A stretch of DNA of 64,000 nt from Streptomyces sp. NL15-2K (GCF_030551255.1 NZ_CP130630.1:6863501-6927500); one strand, 5' to 3'; shown: positions 33,222-42,332, counted from the stretch's first letter. Program-made: numbers and translations. Notes: a model not told the origin generated them from the letters alone.

Positions 33222-33565
33222 CCGCGAACTGCCTTCATGGCTTCGTCCAGGACCGCGCTCAGGTGCCACAGGGCATCCTGCGCGATGAACGGATCCTCGT
33301 GTTCCAGGTTGCTCTTCGCCTGGGCGTACCGGGCGGACAGGTCGGGGCGGCGCGCGATTTCGATGTCTCTGGCCCAGGCCAGGACCCAGCTCCGCACAGG
33401 ACTCAGCGACTGCCACTCGACCGCCTTGGCGAAGGCTTCGTCTTTCGTCGCCTGCATCTCCTCCAGGCGTCCGGGGGCGACAATGGCGAGTGCTGCGCGC
33501 AGCCCGTCGGGTGTCTGCTCGGGACGGGGGACCAGCTCGTGTCCGTGATCAGACTGGGTGCTCAT
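33218..33565 (-). CDS. DUF6247-like protein, putative antitoxin partner
   Basis: 115 aa from ATG 33565, with AGGAGG well placed upstream. It is predicted all-helical: [20 protein letters not shown], then a helical stretch with SPVRSWVLAWARDIEIARRPDL, and a C-terminal DALWHLSAVLDEAMKAV. This matches my recollection of the DUF6247 family, usually found just before a small RelE-like gene. There is no clear DNA-binding motif. A TACTCT -10 candidate lies upstream on the minus strand near 33593-33598. Confidence 0.7.
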   Translation of the reverse strand: MSTQSDHGHELVPRPEQTPDGLRAALAIVAPGRLEEMQATKDEAFAKAVEWQSLSPVRSWVLAWARDIEIARRPDLSARYAQAKSNLEHEDPFIAQDALWHLSAVLDEAMKAVRG

Positions 33566-33742
33566 CGTGTCCTCCTGGAGGTGCCCTGGCCAGAGTATCC
33601 GGCTGTACCGCCTGTGAGGCCGGGCTGTGGGCTCGGCAGGACACGCGGGAGCGCCGGCGGTCTTGTCCGCTTGTGGGGAACTGGTCATGGTCGGGCTTGG
33701 CCTCTCATACCGGGTGAGAGCACGGAGTGGAACGGGCGTGGG

Positions 33743-34612
33743 TCAGGCGGCTGCGGAAACGCAAGGACGGCAGTCGCGGCAGTGGCCGGGTTCGGGGGCG
33801 CGGAAGGCGCGGTCGCAGCCGTCGCAGTTCTGGAGTGGGTGCCGGGCGGTTGGTGGTGGGGCGGGTGTGCGGAATGGGGGTGGGGGTGGTAGTTGGGTGG
33901 TGAGGCGGTGGGCGAGGAGGGCGGCGGGGCGTCGTGGGCCTGCGGGTGGGAGGTCGGTGGTGAGGGCGTGTCGTACGGCGGTGGGGGTGAGGTCGCGTTC
34001 CAGCCAGGCGGCGACGCCGGGGGCGAGGTGGGCGGTGTCGCAGGTGGAGAGGAGGAGGTGGGGGTCGTGGTGGTGGAGGTCGGCGAGGAGGTCGGTCGCG
34101 GTCTGGATGAGCGTGGGGGACGGGCAGGCTGGCTGCGGTACGGCGGGGAGGGGTTTGTGGGGTGTGCGTTTCTTCGTGGTTGGCTTCGGTGGTGCCGGGC
34201 TGTGTGCATCGGCCGCTTGGCGGTGGTGGCCGGGCTGGTTGCAGGAGATGGTGCGGGTGATGATGCGGCCGCCGGGGGTGCGTTCGCGGATGCGGCGCAG
34301 GTAGCCGTGGGCTTCCAGTTCGCGTAGGGCGGCGGCGATGCGGGTCGTGCCTTCGGGGAAGCGGGCGGCGAGGGTTTTGATGTCGACGCGGGAGTGCTTG
34401 GGCAGTGACTGGATGTGCAGGGCGAGCCCGATGGCGACGAGTGAGAGGTCGGGGTGTTGGGCGAGGTGGTTGCCGACCACGGTGAAGCGGGTGGTGTGGC
34501 GGGTGTGGTCGTGGTCGAGGCCGCTGCCGGAGTGGGCGTGCCGGTGGGGGTGGTTTTTGCCCGCGATACGGGGCTGGGCGTGCAGGGGCACGCTAGGGTT
34601 CTGCGTATCCAT
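33743..34612 (-). CDS. Winged-helix/HTH protein with C-terminal Cys-rich finger
   Basis: 289 aa from ATG 34612. A His-rich N terminus (NHPHRHAHSGSG) is followed by a MarR-like winged helix at about residues 45-125 (SLVAIGLALHIQSLP, DIKTLAARFPEGTTRIAAALRELEAHGYL, quoted in parts: DIKTLAARF and IAAALRELEAHGYL; wing RTPGGRI). A Pro/Thr-rich linker leads to a second helical domain (GVAAWLERDLTPTAVRHAL) and a C-terminal finger CDGCDRAF with HCRDCRPC. Streptomycetes carry many such proteins, often near whiJ-like loci. I infer a DNA-binding regulator; targets are unknown. Confidence 0.78.
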   Translation of the reverse strand: MDTQNPSVPLHAQPRIAGKNHPHRHAHSGSGLDHDHTRHTTRFTVVGNHLAQHPDLSLVAIGLALHIQSLPKHSRVDIKTLAARFPEGTTRIAAALRELEAHGYLRRIRERTPGGRIITRTISCNQPGHHRQAADAHSPAPPKPTTKKRTPHKPLPAVPQPACPSPTLIQTATDLLADLHHHDPHLLLSTCDTAHLAPGVAAWLERDLTPTAVRHALTTDLPPAGPRRPAALLAHRLTTQLPPPPPFRTPAPPPTARHPLQNCDGCDRAFRAPEPGHCRDCRPCVSAAA

Positions 34613-34822
34613 CGGGAAGTCCTTACCTTCCTCGGTGGTCAGGCCCTCGCACTGGGATTGCCGTCCCGGCGGGGGCCGTCGCATGTCTGCGGTTGTGTTG
34701 CGCTGAGCGTAGGGCAGGCAACCGGCCGGGAATCCAGCTGAGTTGGTGATGTTCACTCGCGTGGGTGAGGGCGGGCGGCAAGGCGTGGCGGGAGGGTGGG
34801 GTGGGGCTTGGTGGGGGTCCTT

Positions 34823-35311
34823 TCACCCTCGTGGTTCTTGGGAAAGAGCGCCCCTCGCACCGGAGCACGCGTTTCTGTGCTCCGGTGATGCGAGGTTCAG
34901 CTCCGCCCAGACCGTCTTGCGCGGGCGCGGTCCCTGGGTGACGCCCCAGCGGTCGGCGAGGGCCTCGACGAGGACGAGCCCCCGGCCGGACTCCGCGTCG
35001 GGGGCGGGTTCCTGGGGGTGGGGCAGGCGGTCGCCGCAGGTGTCGGTCACTTCGATGCGCAGGGTGCTGCCGACGACGTAGAGGACGAGCCGGAAGTCCC
35101 GGCCCGGGACGCGGCTGTGGGTGGCCGCGTTGGCAGCCAGTTCCGCGACGACTTGGCGTGCCGGGTCCAACGGCAGCTCCCAGGATCGGAGTTGCTCGGT
35201 GGCCAGCAGGCGGGCGAGGCGGGCTCCGCGTGGCGTGGGGGACAGCTGCACGCTGAAGTTGCGGATGGGGTCGGCGAGTCGGGCCTCGGGGGCGGCCGTT
35301 TCGTGGATCAC
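34823..35311 (-). CDS. RsbW/HATPase_c-type anti-sigma-like kinase (whiJ-locus type)
   Basis: 162 aa from GTG 35311. It is a small GHKL ATPase domain: N box ELAANAATHS, G1-like DTCGDRLP and G2-like SGRGLVLVEALADRWGV. Streptomyces encodes dozens of these short RsbW-like proteins; those adjacent to XRE/DUF397 pairs form the whiJ-type loci linked to development. Partner and kinase activity are not shown by sequence. It is divergent from the XRE gene across 156 bp containing a direct repeat. A 210-bp gap with no called gene separates it from the winged-helix gene downstream. Confidence 0.85.
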   Translation of the reverse strand: MIHETAAPEARLADPIRNFSVQLSPTPRGARLARLLATEQLRSWELPLDPARQVVAELAANAATHSRVPGRDFRLVLYVVGSTLRIEVTDTCGDRLPHPQEPAPDAESGRGLVLVEALADRWGVTQGPRPRKTVWAELNLASPEHRNACSGARGALSQEPRG

Positions 35312-35358
35312 GTCACTCAGCGTGGCGGTGCGTGCTTACTGTGAGAAGTGACTCAGCG
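35312..35358. repeat. Direct repeat in the divergent whiJ-type promoter region
   Basis: GTCACTCAGCG (35312-35322) and GTGACTCAGCG (35348-35358), 10 of 11 identical, with starts 36 bp apart. Located between the ATPase start and the XRE gene, so possible binding sites for the XRE regulator. Confidence 0.55.
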
Positions 35359-35467
35359 GGTGCGTACGGTGACTGTCCGGAGCTTGTCCGGTCGTGTCCG
35401 GGCTGTCGGGACGGGGCCTGCGGGTAGGGCGCTGCTGCATCAGAGCGGTACGACGGAGGGGCATGGA

Positions 35468-36343
35468 ATGACGGTCGAGGCAGAGGCGGGGCGGCTCAAG
35501 ACGGAGGCGGACGAGCCGGGTTGGGAGGTCGATGCTGACGACGAGTGGGGTGTCGCGGTCATCGCGACCGTCGGGCGGCAGCTGAAGCTGCGGCGAGAGG
35601 CGGTGGGGATGCGGGCCGCCGACTTCGGGAAGGCGGTCGGGTACGGGGAGGACCTCGTCTACAAGATCGAGGGCGGGAAGCGGATTCCCCGGCAGGAGTA
35701 CCTGGACAAGGCCGACCAGGTGTTGAAGGCGGGTGGCCTCATCGCGGCGACATGGGAGGACGTGAAGAAGGTCCGGTACCCGAAGAAGGTGCGGGAGCTG
35801 GGGAAGCTGGAGGCCAAGGCGGTCGAGATCGGTGTGTACGAGTGCAACATCATCGCTGGGCTGTTGCAGACGCCGGAGCATGCGCGAACCCTGATCGAGG
35901 CCTGGCAGCCGCCGTACTCACCGGACGATGTGGAACGCATGGTGGCCGCTCGTATGGCCAGGCAGTCGGTCTTCGACCGGGACCCGGCTCCGTCGATCCA
36001 CTTCGTCCTGGAAGAGGCGCCGCTGCGACGGGAAATCGGAGGCACAATGGTGTGGCGGCAACAGCTCCAACGTCTGCTGGAGGTGGGCCGAATGCGCAAC
36101 GTAACGCTCCAGGTGATGCCGACAAACAGCGGAGCCCATCCGGGGCTTGACGGCAGGATCGAGCTGCTGAAGTTTGAGGACGGTACGGCCGTGGGGCGCG
36201 CCGACGGCGCCTTCTACGGTCGGCCTGTCTCCGATCCGAGGCAACTCCGCATCCTTGAGCTGCTGTATGGCACCATCCGGGCGCAAGCCCTCCCGACACG
36301 GGAGTCGCTGGCCTTCGTCGAGCAACTGCTGGGAGAGACATGA
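35468..36343 (+). CDS. XRE-family regulator with DUF5753 (WhiJ-like)
   Basis: 291 aa from ATG 35468 (GGAGGGG upstream). The helix-turn-helix lies at about residues 35-95 (VGRQLKLRREAVGMRAADFG, then VYKIEGGKRIPRQEYL). The C-terminal DUF5753 domain runs from about 110 to 290 (YECNIIAGLLQTPEHAR, FVLEEAPLRREIGG, LQVMPTNSGAHPGLDG). In WhiJ-type systems the regulator binds DNA and its effect is relieved by the small DUF397 partner. It overlaps the DUF397 start by 4 nt (ATGA) and is divergent from an RsbW-like gene, the classic three-part arrangement. Confidence 0.93.
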   Translation: MTVEAEAGRLKTEADEPGWEVDADDEWGVAVIATVGRQLKLRREAVGMRAADFGKAVGYGEDLVYKIEGGKRIPRQEYLDKADQVLKAGGLIAATWEDVKKVRYPKKVRELGKLEAKAVEIGVYECNIIAGLLQTPEHARTLIEAWQPPYSPDDVERMVAARMARQSVFDRDPAPSIHFVLEEAPLRREIGGTMVWRQQLQRLLEVGRMRNVTLQVMPTNSGAHPGLDGRIELLKFEDGTAVGRADGAFYGRPVSDPRQLRILELLYGTIRAQALPTRESLAFVEQLLGET

Positions 36344-36543
36344 TCCGCAAGGCCTCTGCTGGGGACGCCTCCGAACTGGCGTGGTTCAAGAGCAGCTACA
36401 GCGGCGGTACCAACGGCGAATCCTGCGTCGAACTCGCCACCACCCCTGGCACCATCCACGTCCGCGACTCCAAGAACGCGGACGGCCCTCGCCTGGCCTT
36501 CTCGCCTGCCACCTGGGCGAACTTCGTGCCGTACGTGTCGTAG
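36340..36543 (+). CDS. DUF397 small protein (WhiJ-locus partner)
   Basis: 67 aa. It has the DUF397 signature: ELAWFKSSYSGGTNGESCVELA, here with the core WFKSSYSGG and CVELA, then VHVRDSKN-like IHVRDSKNADGPRLAFSP and a C-terminal TWANFVPYV. The ATG lies inside the TGA overlap of the XRE gene, so both are made together. Known members antagonise their cognate XRE protein. Convergent with the next gene across 25 bp. Confidence 0.92.
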   Translation: MIRKASAGDASELAWFKSSYSGGTNGESCVELATTPGTIHVRDSKNADGPRLAFSPATWANFVPYVS

Positions 36544-36568
36544 AGGCGCGGTTGGATGTGGGCGGCGG

Positions 36569-37243
36569 TCAGCCTTTGTCTTCCCAGGTCTGGAGGACCG
36601 CCAGGGCGTAGGCGACCCGGGCGTCGAGGTGTCGCGGGTCGAATCGGTAGACGTTGCTGACACCCCGGTAGTCCAGGACCGTGCCGGTGCCCCGCCCGCG
36701 CCAGCGGGTTCGTAGCGGTCTCTTGAACGTGTAGTCGTCCGTCGTTCCGTCGAAGTACGCGTACACCGTCGTGCAGAGCGCGAAGAGGAACCAGAAGGGG
36801 GCCGTCACCACGTAGGTGAACCAGGCGTACCAGGTGCCCTCCTTGCCTGTGACGGGTTGTGGTGTGTGGGCGAACCGTGCGGACCAGCGGACGCGGCGGG
36901 GCCAGGGCGAGAGCCTGCCGGCGTGGCGGGTGATCGTGGCCAGGGGGGTGGCGTCGACGGCGTGGACCTCGTGGATGTCCGGAGCGGCCGGGTGGACGGA
37001 GCACCACGGCCTGCCGCCCGGTCCGTCCTGGATCCAGAAGGGCGGTGGTGCCTTGCGGTTTCCTCGTTGCCCGGATCGTGGCGCGAAGATCCGGGCCAGC
37101 GGGGTGTCCCCCGGGCGGCGGGCGGTCGACAGCCGGATTGTCGATGCCATCTCGGCGTCGGGCGGCAACCCCAGTGACTGCGGATCGGACACCGGAACGG
37201 GGTTGTTCACGCAGACCAGGAACGAGTACGCGTGGTCGTCCAC
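36569..37243 (-). CDS. Unrecognised protein with one or two membrane helices
   Basis: 224 aa from GTG 37243. I do not recognise the family. The N-terminal half is polar and Arg/Pro-rich. A hydrophobic stretch (TYVVTAPFWFLFALCTTVYAYF, about residues 142-163; cited by its ends TYVV and YAYF) is a probable transmembrane hairpin or helix, followed by a basic segment (KRPLRTRWRGRG) and a soluble end with DARVAYALAVLQTWEDKG. Codon bias supports coding. It is the last gene before the S10 operon promoter and is transcribed away from it. Confidence 0.7.
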   Translation of the reverse strand: MDDHAYSFLVCVNNPVPVSDPQSLGLPPDAEMASTIRLSTARRPGDTPLARIFAPRSGQRGNRKAPPPFWIQDGPGGRPWCSVHPAAPDIHEVHAVDATPLATITRHAGRLSPWPRRVRWSARFAHTPQPVTGKEGTWYAWFTYVVTAPFWFLFALCTTVYAYFDGTTDDYTFKRPLRTRWRGRGTGTVLDYRGVSNVYRFDPRHLDARVAYALAVLQTWEDKG

Positions 37244-37458
37244 GATGTCATCCCAATGGGTTGGCGCCTGGCAGGTGGTCGATGACGCCGCCCGCGACCC
37301 GCATCCCTGTCGTGTCCCCGCGAAGCTTCGCCCGAGCGGTGATCATGGCACGGGGGATTCGGGGTACGGAGGGAGCACTGTCTGTCGCCAGGCGGGTGCA
37401 CGGGAGTCCTCCGAGCCCCCCACGCGGCCCCCCGAATCCCGGACCGCCCCCACACAGT

Positions 37459-37486
37459 TTGACCTACGTCACGTCCGGGGTATTCT
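37459..37486 (+). promoter_or_regulatory. Promoter of the S10 operon
   Basis: -35 TTGACC (37459-37464), 16-bp spacer, -10 TATTCT (37481-37486). The 634-bp gap 37244-37877 otherwise holds about 215 bp of unassigned GC-rich sequence upstream of it and an about 385-nt leader downstream. Confidence 0.75.
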
Positions 37487-37781
37487 CTCCGGCCCGATTG
37501 GCGGCCCCCCTGCCCCGTATGGCAGACTAGCGGGGTTGCTCGGTCGAGTGTTGATGCTGCGCGCCTCCCGCCGGGAGGACCGGAAGCGAGTCCCACAGTA
37601 CTCGTCGTCCTAACTGCCACACGGCAGCGCTGGGGCGGACGTACGGGAATCTTTCGGGAAGTGTCAGTGCGGCACCGGCCAGGCACCCGGTGGCCTTTCG
37701 GTCCCGGCTTGCGGTTCCGGAAGGGCCGTGTTCATTCCCTGGAGGGATGTTCGAAGTGGGGCATCTGTGTCAGTGGAAGCG

Positions 37782-37806
37782 CGACACGCCCGACCGCGTG
37801 GGTCGG
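37782..37806 (+). promoter_or_regulatory. Leader hairpin element shared with the str operon
   Basis: A 25-nt block beginning CGACACGCCCGACC and ending GTGGGTCGG, identical to 26880-26904 except for one base. Its CCGACC/GGTCGG stem lies 71 nt before the rpsJ start, in the last part of a long leader. Confidence 0.75.
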
Positions 37807-37877
37807 AGAAAAGCGAAGAGATCGAAGAGAGTGACCGGGTTCCAGAGCGTTACGAGAGACAGGACTACTGAGTAGCC

Positions 37878-38186
37878 ATGGCGGGACAGAAGATCCGCAT
37901 CCGGCTCAAGGCCTACGACCACGAGGTCATCGACAGCTCGGCGAAGAAGATCGTCGAGACGGTGACGCGTACTGGTGCGTCGGTCGCGGGCCCGGTGCCG
38001 CTGCCCACTGAGAAGAACGTGTACTGCGTCATCAAGTCGCCGCACAAGTACAAGGACTCGCGCGAGCACTTCGAGATGCGCACGCACAAGCGCCTGATCG
38101 ACATCCTCGACCCGACCCCCAAGACCGTTGACTCTCTGATGCGACTCGACCTCCCGGCCGGTGTCGACATCGAGATCAAGCTCTGA
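37878..38186 (+). CDS. rpsJ: 30S ribosomal protein S10 (NusE)
   Basis: 102 aa. It is a 30S head protein and also NusE, the NusB partner in rRNA antitermination. [38 protein letters not shown] signature (in parts: [27 protein letters not shown]) are complete. First gene of the S10 operon; rplC starts 16 bp after its stop. Confidence 0.98.
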   Translation: MAGQKIRIRLKAYDHEVIDSSAKKIVETVTRTGASVAGPVPLPTEKNVYCVIKSPHKYKDSREHFEMRTHKRLIDILDPTPKTVDSLMRLDLPAGVDIEIKL

Positions 38187-38202
38187 GGCCGGTGATCTGA
38201 AG

Positions 38203-38847
38203 ATGGCTAAGCAGATCAAGGGCATCCTGGGCGAGAAGCTCGGCATGACGCAGGTGTGGGACGCGAACAACCGTGTTGTTCCGGTCACCGTCGTCAAGGC
38301 CGGCCCGAACGTCGTGACCCAGGTCCGTACGAATGACAGTGACGGCTACGAGTCGGTCCAGATCGCCTTCGGCGAGATCGACCCGCGCAAGGTGAACAAG
38401 CCCCTCAAGGGCCACTTCGCCAAGGCCGACGTCACCCCCCGTCGCCACCTCGTCGAGATCCGCACCGCGGACGCCTCCGAGTACACGCTCGGCCAGGAGA
38501 TCACCGCTGAGGTGTTCGAGGCCGGCGTCAAGGTCGACGTGACCGGCAAGAGCAAGGGCAAGGGCTTCGCCGGTGTCATGAAGCGCCACAACTTCGGTGG
38601 CCTCGGCGCCGGACACGGCACCCAGCGCAAGCACCGCTCGCCCGGTTCCATCGGTGGCTGCGCCACCCCGGGCCGTGTGTTCAAGGGCCTCCGCATGGCG
38701 GGTCGTATGGGCAACGAGCGCGTCACCACCCAGAACCTGACCGTCCACGCCGTTGACGCGGAGAAGGGTCTGCTGCTCATCAAGGGCGCGGTTCCCGGTC
38801 CGAACGGCGGCCTCGTCCTGGTCCGCACCGCGGCCAAGGGGGCCTGA
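38203..38847 (+). CDS. rplC: 50S ribosomal protein L3
   Basis: 214 aa from ATG 38203 ([16 protein letters not shown]). L3 is an early assembly protein reaching toward the peptidyl-transferase centre through its loop ([20 protein letters not shown], with MKRHNFGG before). The signature [20 protein letters not shown] is intact. The upstream extension of the frame overlaps rpsJ and is rejected. Confidence 0.98.
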   Translation: MAKQIKGILGEKLGMTQVWDANNRVVPVTVVKAGPNVVTQVRTNDSDGYESVQIAFGEIDPRKVNKPLKGHFAKADVTPRRHLVEIRTADASEYTLGQEITAEVFEAGVKVDVTGKSKGKGFAGVMKRHNFGGLGAGHGTQRKHRSPGSIGGCATPGRVFKGLRMAGRMGNERVTTQNLTVHAVDAEKGLLLIKGAVPGPNGGLVLVRTAAKGA

Positions 38848-38851
38848 GGTA

Positions 38852-39520
38852 ATGAGCACTGTTGACATCCTTTCGCCGGCGGGCGACAAGGCCGGTACCG
38901 TCGAGCTCCCCGCGGAGATCTTCGACGTGGAGAAGGTCAGCATTCCGCTGATCCACCAGGTCGTCGTCGCACAGCTGGCCGCTGCCCGCCAGGGCACCCA
39001 CAAGACCAAGACCCGCGGCGAGGTTCGTGGTGGCGGTAAGAAGCCTTACCGTCAGAAGGGCACCGGCCGCGCGCGCCAGGGCTCGACCCGCGCCCCGCAG
39101 TTCGCCGGCGGTGGCGTCGTCCACGGCCCCGTGCCGCGTGACTACTCGCAGCGGACCCCGAAGAAGATGAAGGCCGCGGCCCTGCGCCACGCCCTCACCG
39201 ACCGGGCCCGCCACAACCGCATCCACGTCGTCTCCGGCGTGATCGAGGGCGAGACCCCCTCCACGAAGGCCGCCAAGTCGCTGTTCGACAAGATCTCGGA
39301 GCGCAAGAACCTGCTCCTGGTCGTCGACCGCGCCGACGAGGCCGCGTGGCTGTCCGCCCGCAACCTGCCCCAGATCCACATCCTGGAGCCGGGCCAGCTG
39401 AACACGTACGACGTTCTCGTCTCCGACGACGTGGTCTTCACCCAGGCCGCCTTCGAGTCCTTCGTGTCCGGCACGCCCAGTGCCGAGCGGAACAATGACA
39501 CCGAAGGGAGCGAGGCCTGA
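38852..39520 (+). CDS. rplD: 50S ribosomal protein L4
   Basis: 222 aa from ATG 38852, 4 bp after rplC. Its loop lines the exit-tunnel constriction. [19 protein letters not shown] and the tunnel loop [20 protein letters not shown] are present; macrolide-related residues there look normal. In E. coli L4 autoregulates the S10 operon. Its TGA shares one base with the rplW ATG. Confidence 0.98.
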   Translation: MSTVDILSPAGDKAGTVELPAEIFDVEKVSIPLIHQVVVAQLAAARQGTHKTKTRGEVRGGGKKPYRQKGTGRARQGSTRAPQFAGGGVVHGPVPRDYSQRTPKKMKAAALRHALTDRARHNRIHVVSGVIEGETPSTKAAKSLFDKISERKNLLLVVDRADEAAWLSARNLPQIHILEPGQLNTYDVLVSDDVVFTQAAFESFVSGTPSAERNNDTEGSEA

Positions 39521-39939
39521 TGGCTACGCGTCACCCCTCCATCGCCTCCAAGGCCGCCAAGGCCGCGAAGGCCGCGCGCGTCGCCAAGGCGCGTCGCCAC
39601 GAGGCCGAGGGCAAGAACACCGTCGAGACGCCGCTGAGCAAGTCCTTCACGGACCCCCGTGACGTGCTGCTCAAGCCGGTCGTCTCCGAGAAGAGCTACG
39701 CGCTTCTCGACGAGGGCAAGTACACGTTCGTCGTCGACCCGCGTGCCAACAAGACCCAGATCAAGCAGGCCGTCCAGGCGGTCTTCTCGGTCAAGGTCAC
39801 CGGGGTCAACACGATCAACCGCCAGGGCAAGCGCAAGCGGACCCGCACGGGCTTCGGCAAGCGTGCCGACAGCAAGCGCGCGATCGTGACCCTTGCCGAG
39901 GGCGACCGTATCGACATCTTCGGCGGTCCGACCTCCTGA
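39520..39939 (+). CDS. rplW: 50S ribosomal protein L23
   Basis: 139 aa, with a 1-nt overlap with rplD (TGATG). L23 docks trigger factor and SRP at the exit tunnel. The N-terminal about 45 residues are an Ala/Lys-rich extension ([20 protein letters not shown]) not found in short bacterial L23; the conserved domain begins at [16 protein letters not shown] and ends FGGPTS. Confidence 0.97.
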   Translation: MATRHPSIASKAAKAAKAARVAKARRHEAEGKNTVETPLSKSFTDPRDVLLKPVVSEKSYALLDEGKYTFVVDPRANKTQIKQAVQAVFSVKVTGVNTINRQGKRKRTRTGFGKRADSKRAIVTLAEGDRIDIFGGPTS

Positions 39940-39979
39940 CGGAGGTCCGGATCGTCCGATATCGGACGAGGACTGAGAA

Positions 39980-40816
39980 ATGGGAATCCGCAAGTACAAG
40001 CCGACGACGCCGGGCCGCCGTGGCTCCTCCGTCGCCGACTTCGTCGAGGTCACGCGGTCCACGCCGGAGAAGTCGCTGGTCCGCCCCCTGCACAGCAAGG
40101 GCGGCCGTAACAATTCCGGTCGTGTGACCGTCCGCCACCAGGGCGGTGGCCACAAGCGCGCCTACCGCGTGATCGACTTCCGTCGTCACGACAAGGACGG
40201 CGTGCCGGCGAAGGTCGCGCACATCGAGTACGACCCCAACCGCACCGCGCGCATCGCGCTGCTGCACTACGCCGACGGCGAGAAGCGCTACATCCTCGCC
40301 CCGCGCAACCTGCAGCAGGGTGACCGCGTCGAGAACGGCCCGGGGGCCGACATCAAGCCGGGCAACAACCTGGCGCTGCGCAACATCCCGGTCGGTACCA
40401 CGATCCACGCGATCGAGCTCCGTCCGGGCGGCGGTGCCAAGTTCGCCCGCTCCGCCGGTGCCTCCGTGCAGCTGCTCGCGAAGGAGGGCCAGATGGCCCA
40501 CCTCCGCATGCCCTCCGGTGAGATCCGCCTGGTCGACGTGCGCTGCCGCGCCACCGTCGGCGAGGTCGGCAACGCCGAGCAGAGCAACATCAACTGGGGT
40601 AAGGCCGGCCGCAAGCGCTGGCTGGGCGTTCGCCCGACCGTTCGCGGTGTGGCGATGAACCCGGTTGACCACCCGCACGGTGGTGGTGAGGGCAAGACCT
40701 CCGGTGGTCGCCACCCGGTCTCCCCGTGGGGTCAGAAGGAAGGTCGTACTCGTGCTCCCAAGAAGGCGAGCAACAAGTACATCGTCCGCCGCCGCAAGAC
40801 GAACAAGAAGCGCTAG
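39980..40816 (+). CDS. rplB: 50S ribosomal protein L2
   Basis: 278 aa. L2 is needed for subunit association and peptidyl transfer. [31 protein letters not shown], and the C-terminal motif with the functional His ([19 protein letters not shown]) are complete. It is 40 bp after rplW. Confidence 0.98.
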   Translation: MGIRKYKPTTPGRRGSSVADFVEVTRSTPEKSLVRPLHSKGGRNNSGRVTVRHQGGGHKRAYRVIDFRRHDKDGVPAKVAHIEYDPNRTARIALLHYADGEKRYILAPRNLQQGDRVENGPGADIKPGNNLALRNIPVGTTIHAIELRPGGGAKFARSAGASVQLLAKEGQMAHLRMPSGEIRLVDVRCRATVGEVGNAEQSNINWGKAGRKRWLGVRPTVRGVAMNPVDHPHGGGEGKTSGGRHPVSPWGQKEGRTRAPKKASNKYIVRRRKTNKKR

Positions 40817-40828
40817 GAGCGGGTTTAG

Positions 40829-41110
40829 ATGCCGCGCAGTCTCAAGAAGGGGCCCTTCGTCGACGACCACCTGATCAAGAAGGTGGACGCCCAGAACGAA
40901 GCGGGTTCCAAGAACGTCATCAAGACCTGGTCCCGTCGCTCGATGATCGTCCCGGCCATGCTGGGCCACACGATCGCGGTGCACAACGGCAAGACCCACA
41001 TTCCGGTGTTCGTCACCGAGTCGATGGTCGGCCACAAGCTCGGCGAGTTCTCGCCGACGCGCACCTTCCGGGGTCACGTCAAGGACGACCGGAAGTCGAA
41101 GCGCCGCTAA
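40829..41110 (+). CDS. rpsS: 30S ribosomal protein S19
   Basis: 93 aa. It pairs with S13 in the 30S head. [38 protein letters not shown] and [15 protein letters not shown] are all present. It is 12 bp after rplB. Confidence 0.98.
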   Translation: MPRSLKKGPFVDDHLIKKVDAQNEAGSKNVIKTWSRRSMIVPAMLGHTIAVHNGKTHIPVFVTESMVGHKLGEFSPTRTFRGHVKDDRKSKRR

Positions 41111-41152
41111 GCGCGGGGTGGAATGACCATGACAGACACTGGAAGGACAACC

Positions 41153-41500
41153 ATGGAAGCCAGGGCCCAGGCGCGGTACATCCGCGTCACGCCCATGAAG
41201 GCCCGCCGCGTGGTGGACCTCATCCGTGGCATGGACGCCACGGAGGCTCAGGCGGTCCTGCGTTTCGCCCCGCAGGCCGCGAGCGTGCCGGTCGGCAAGG
41301 TGCTGGACAGCGCCATCGCCAACGCCGCGCACAACTACGACCACACCGATGTCGACAGCCTCTACATTGCCGAGGCCTACGTCGACGAGGGCCCGACTCT
41401 GAAGCGGTTCCGTCCGCGCGCCCAGGGCCGTGCCTACCGGATCCGCAAGCGGACCAGCCACATCACCGTGGTCGTCAGCAGCAAGGAAGGAACCCGGTAA
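41153..41500 (+). CDS. rplV: 50S ribosomal protein L22
   Basis: 115 aa from ATG 41153, preceded by GGAAGGA. An in-frame ATG at 41123 would add 10 residues (TMTDTGRTT) and is possible, but its ribosome site is weaker. The exit-tunnel hairpin ([20 protein letters not shown]) is normal. Its TAA shares one base with the rpsC ATG (TAATG). Confidence 0.96.
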   Translation: MEARAQARYIRVTPMKARRVVDLIRGMDATEAQAVLRFAPQAASVPVGKVLDSAIANAAHNYDHTDVDSLYIAEAYVDEGPTLKRFRPRAQGRAYRIRKRTSHITVVVSSKEGTR

Positions 41501-42327
41501 TGGGCCAGAAGGTAAACCCGCACGGGTTCCGGCTCGGTGTCACCACCGACTTCAAGTCGCGGTGGTACGCCGACAAGCTGTACAAGGACTACGTCAAGGA
41601 AGACGTCGCCATCCGTCGGATGATGACGTCCGGCATGGAGCGCGCCGGCATCTCGAAGGTGGAGATCGAGCGCACCCGTGACCGTGTGCGTGTGGACATC
41701 CACACCGCGCGTCCGGGCATCGTCATCGGCCGCCGTGGCGCCGAGGCCGACCGCATCCGCGGTGACCTCGAGAAGCTCACGGGCAAGCAGGTCCAGCTGA
41801 ACATCCTCGAGGTCAAGAACCCCGAGACCGACGCTCAGCTGGTTGCCCAGGCCGTCGCCGAGCAGCTCTCCTCCCGCGTCTCCTTCCGTCGGGCCATGCG
41901 CAAGAGCATGCAGTCCGCCATGAAGGCCGGCGCCAAGGGCATCAAGATCCAGTGCGGTGGCCGCCTCGGCGGCGCCGAGATGTCCCGCTCGGAGTTCTAC
42001 CGCGAGGGCCGCGTGCCCCTGCACACGCTCCGCGCGAACGTGGACTACGGCTTCTTCGAGGCCAAGACGACCTTCGGCCGCATCGGTGTGAAGGTCTGGA
42101 TCTACAAGGGCGACGTCAAGAACATCGCCGAGGTCCGCGCCGAGAACGCTGCCGCCCGTGCGGGTAACCGCCCGGCCCGCGGTGGCGGTGCCGACCGTCC
42201 GGCCCGTGGTGGCCGCGGTGGCGGCGAGCGGCGCGGTCGCAAGCCGCAGCAGGCTGCAGGCGCCGAGGCCCCCAAGGCCGAGGCTCCCGCCGCCGCTCCG
42301 GCTGAGAGCACCGGAACGGAGGCCTGA
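41500..42327 (+). CDS. rpsC: 30S ribosomal protein S3 with an RGG-rich tail
   Basis: 275 aa. It has an N-terminal KH domain ([33 protein letters not shown]) and a C-terminal domain ([20 protein letters not shown]). S3 lines the mRNA entry tunnel. After about residue 215 comes a 60-residue Arg/Gly- then Ala/Pro-rich tail ([20 protein letters not shown], then [12 protein letters not shown]) absent from E. coli S3. It overlaps rplV by 1 nt. Confidence 0.98.
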   Translation: MGQKVNPHGFRLGVTTDFKSRWYADKLYKDYVKEDVAIRRMMTSGMERAGISKVEIERTRDRVRVDIHTARPGIVIGRRGAEADRIRGDLEKLTGKQVQLNILEVKNPETDAQLVAQAVAEQLSSRVSFRRAMRKSMQSAMKAGAKGIKIQCGGRLGGAEMSRSEFYREGRVPLHTLRANVDYGFFEAKTTFGRIGVKVWIYKGDVKNIAEVRAENAAARAGNRPARGGGADRPARGGRGGGERRGRKPQQAAGAEAPKAEAPAAAPAESTGTEA

Positions 42328-42332
42328 CCGAC

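Noticed and set aside
33893..34327. A Gly/Val-rich plus-strand frame opposite the winged-helix gene
   Set aside because: Its Gly/Val/Glu composition is the antisense image of the Pro/His/Thr-rich real gene.
31394..37458. Prophage, integrative element or insertion sequence between tuf and rpsJ
   Set aside because: No integrase, transposase, terminal inverted repeats or tRNA-linked attachment site was found; the block is better described as a set of individual accessory genes.
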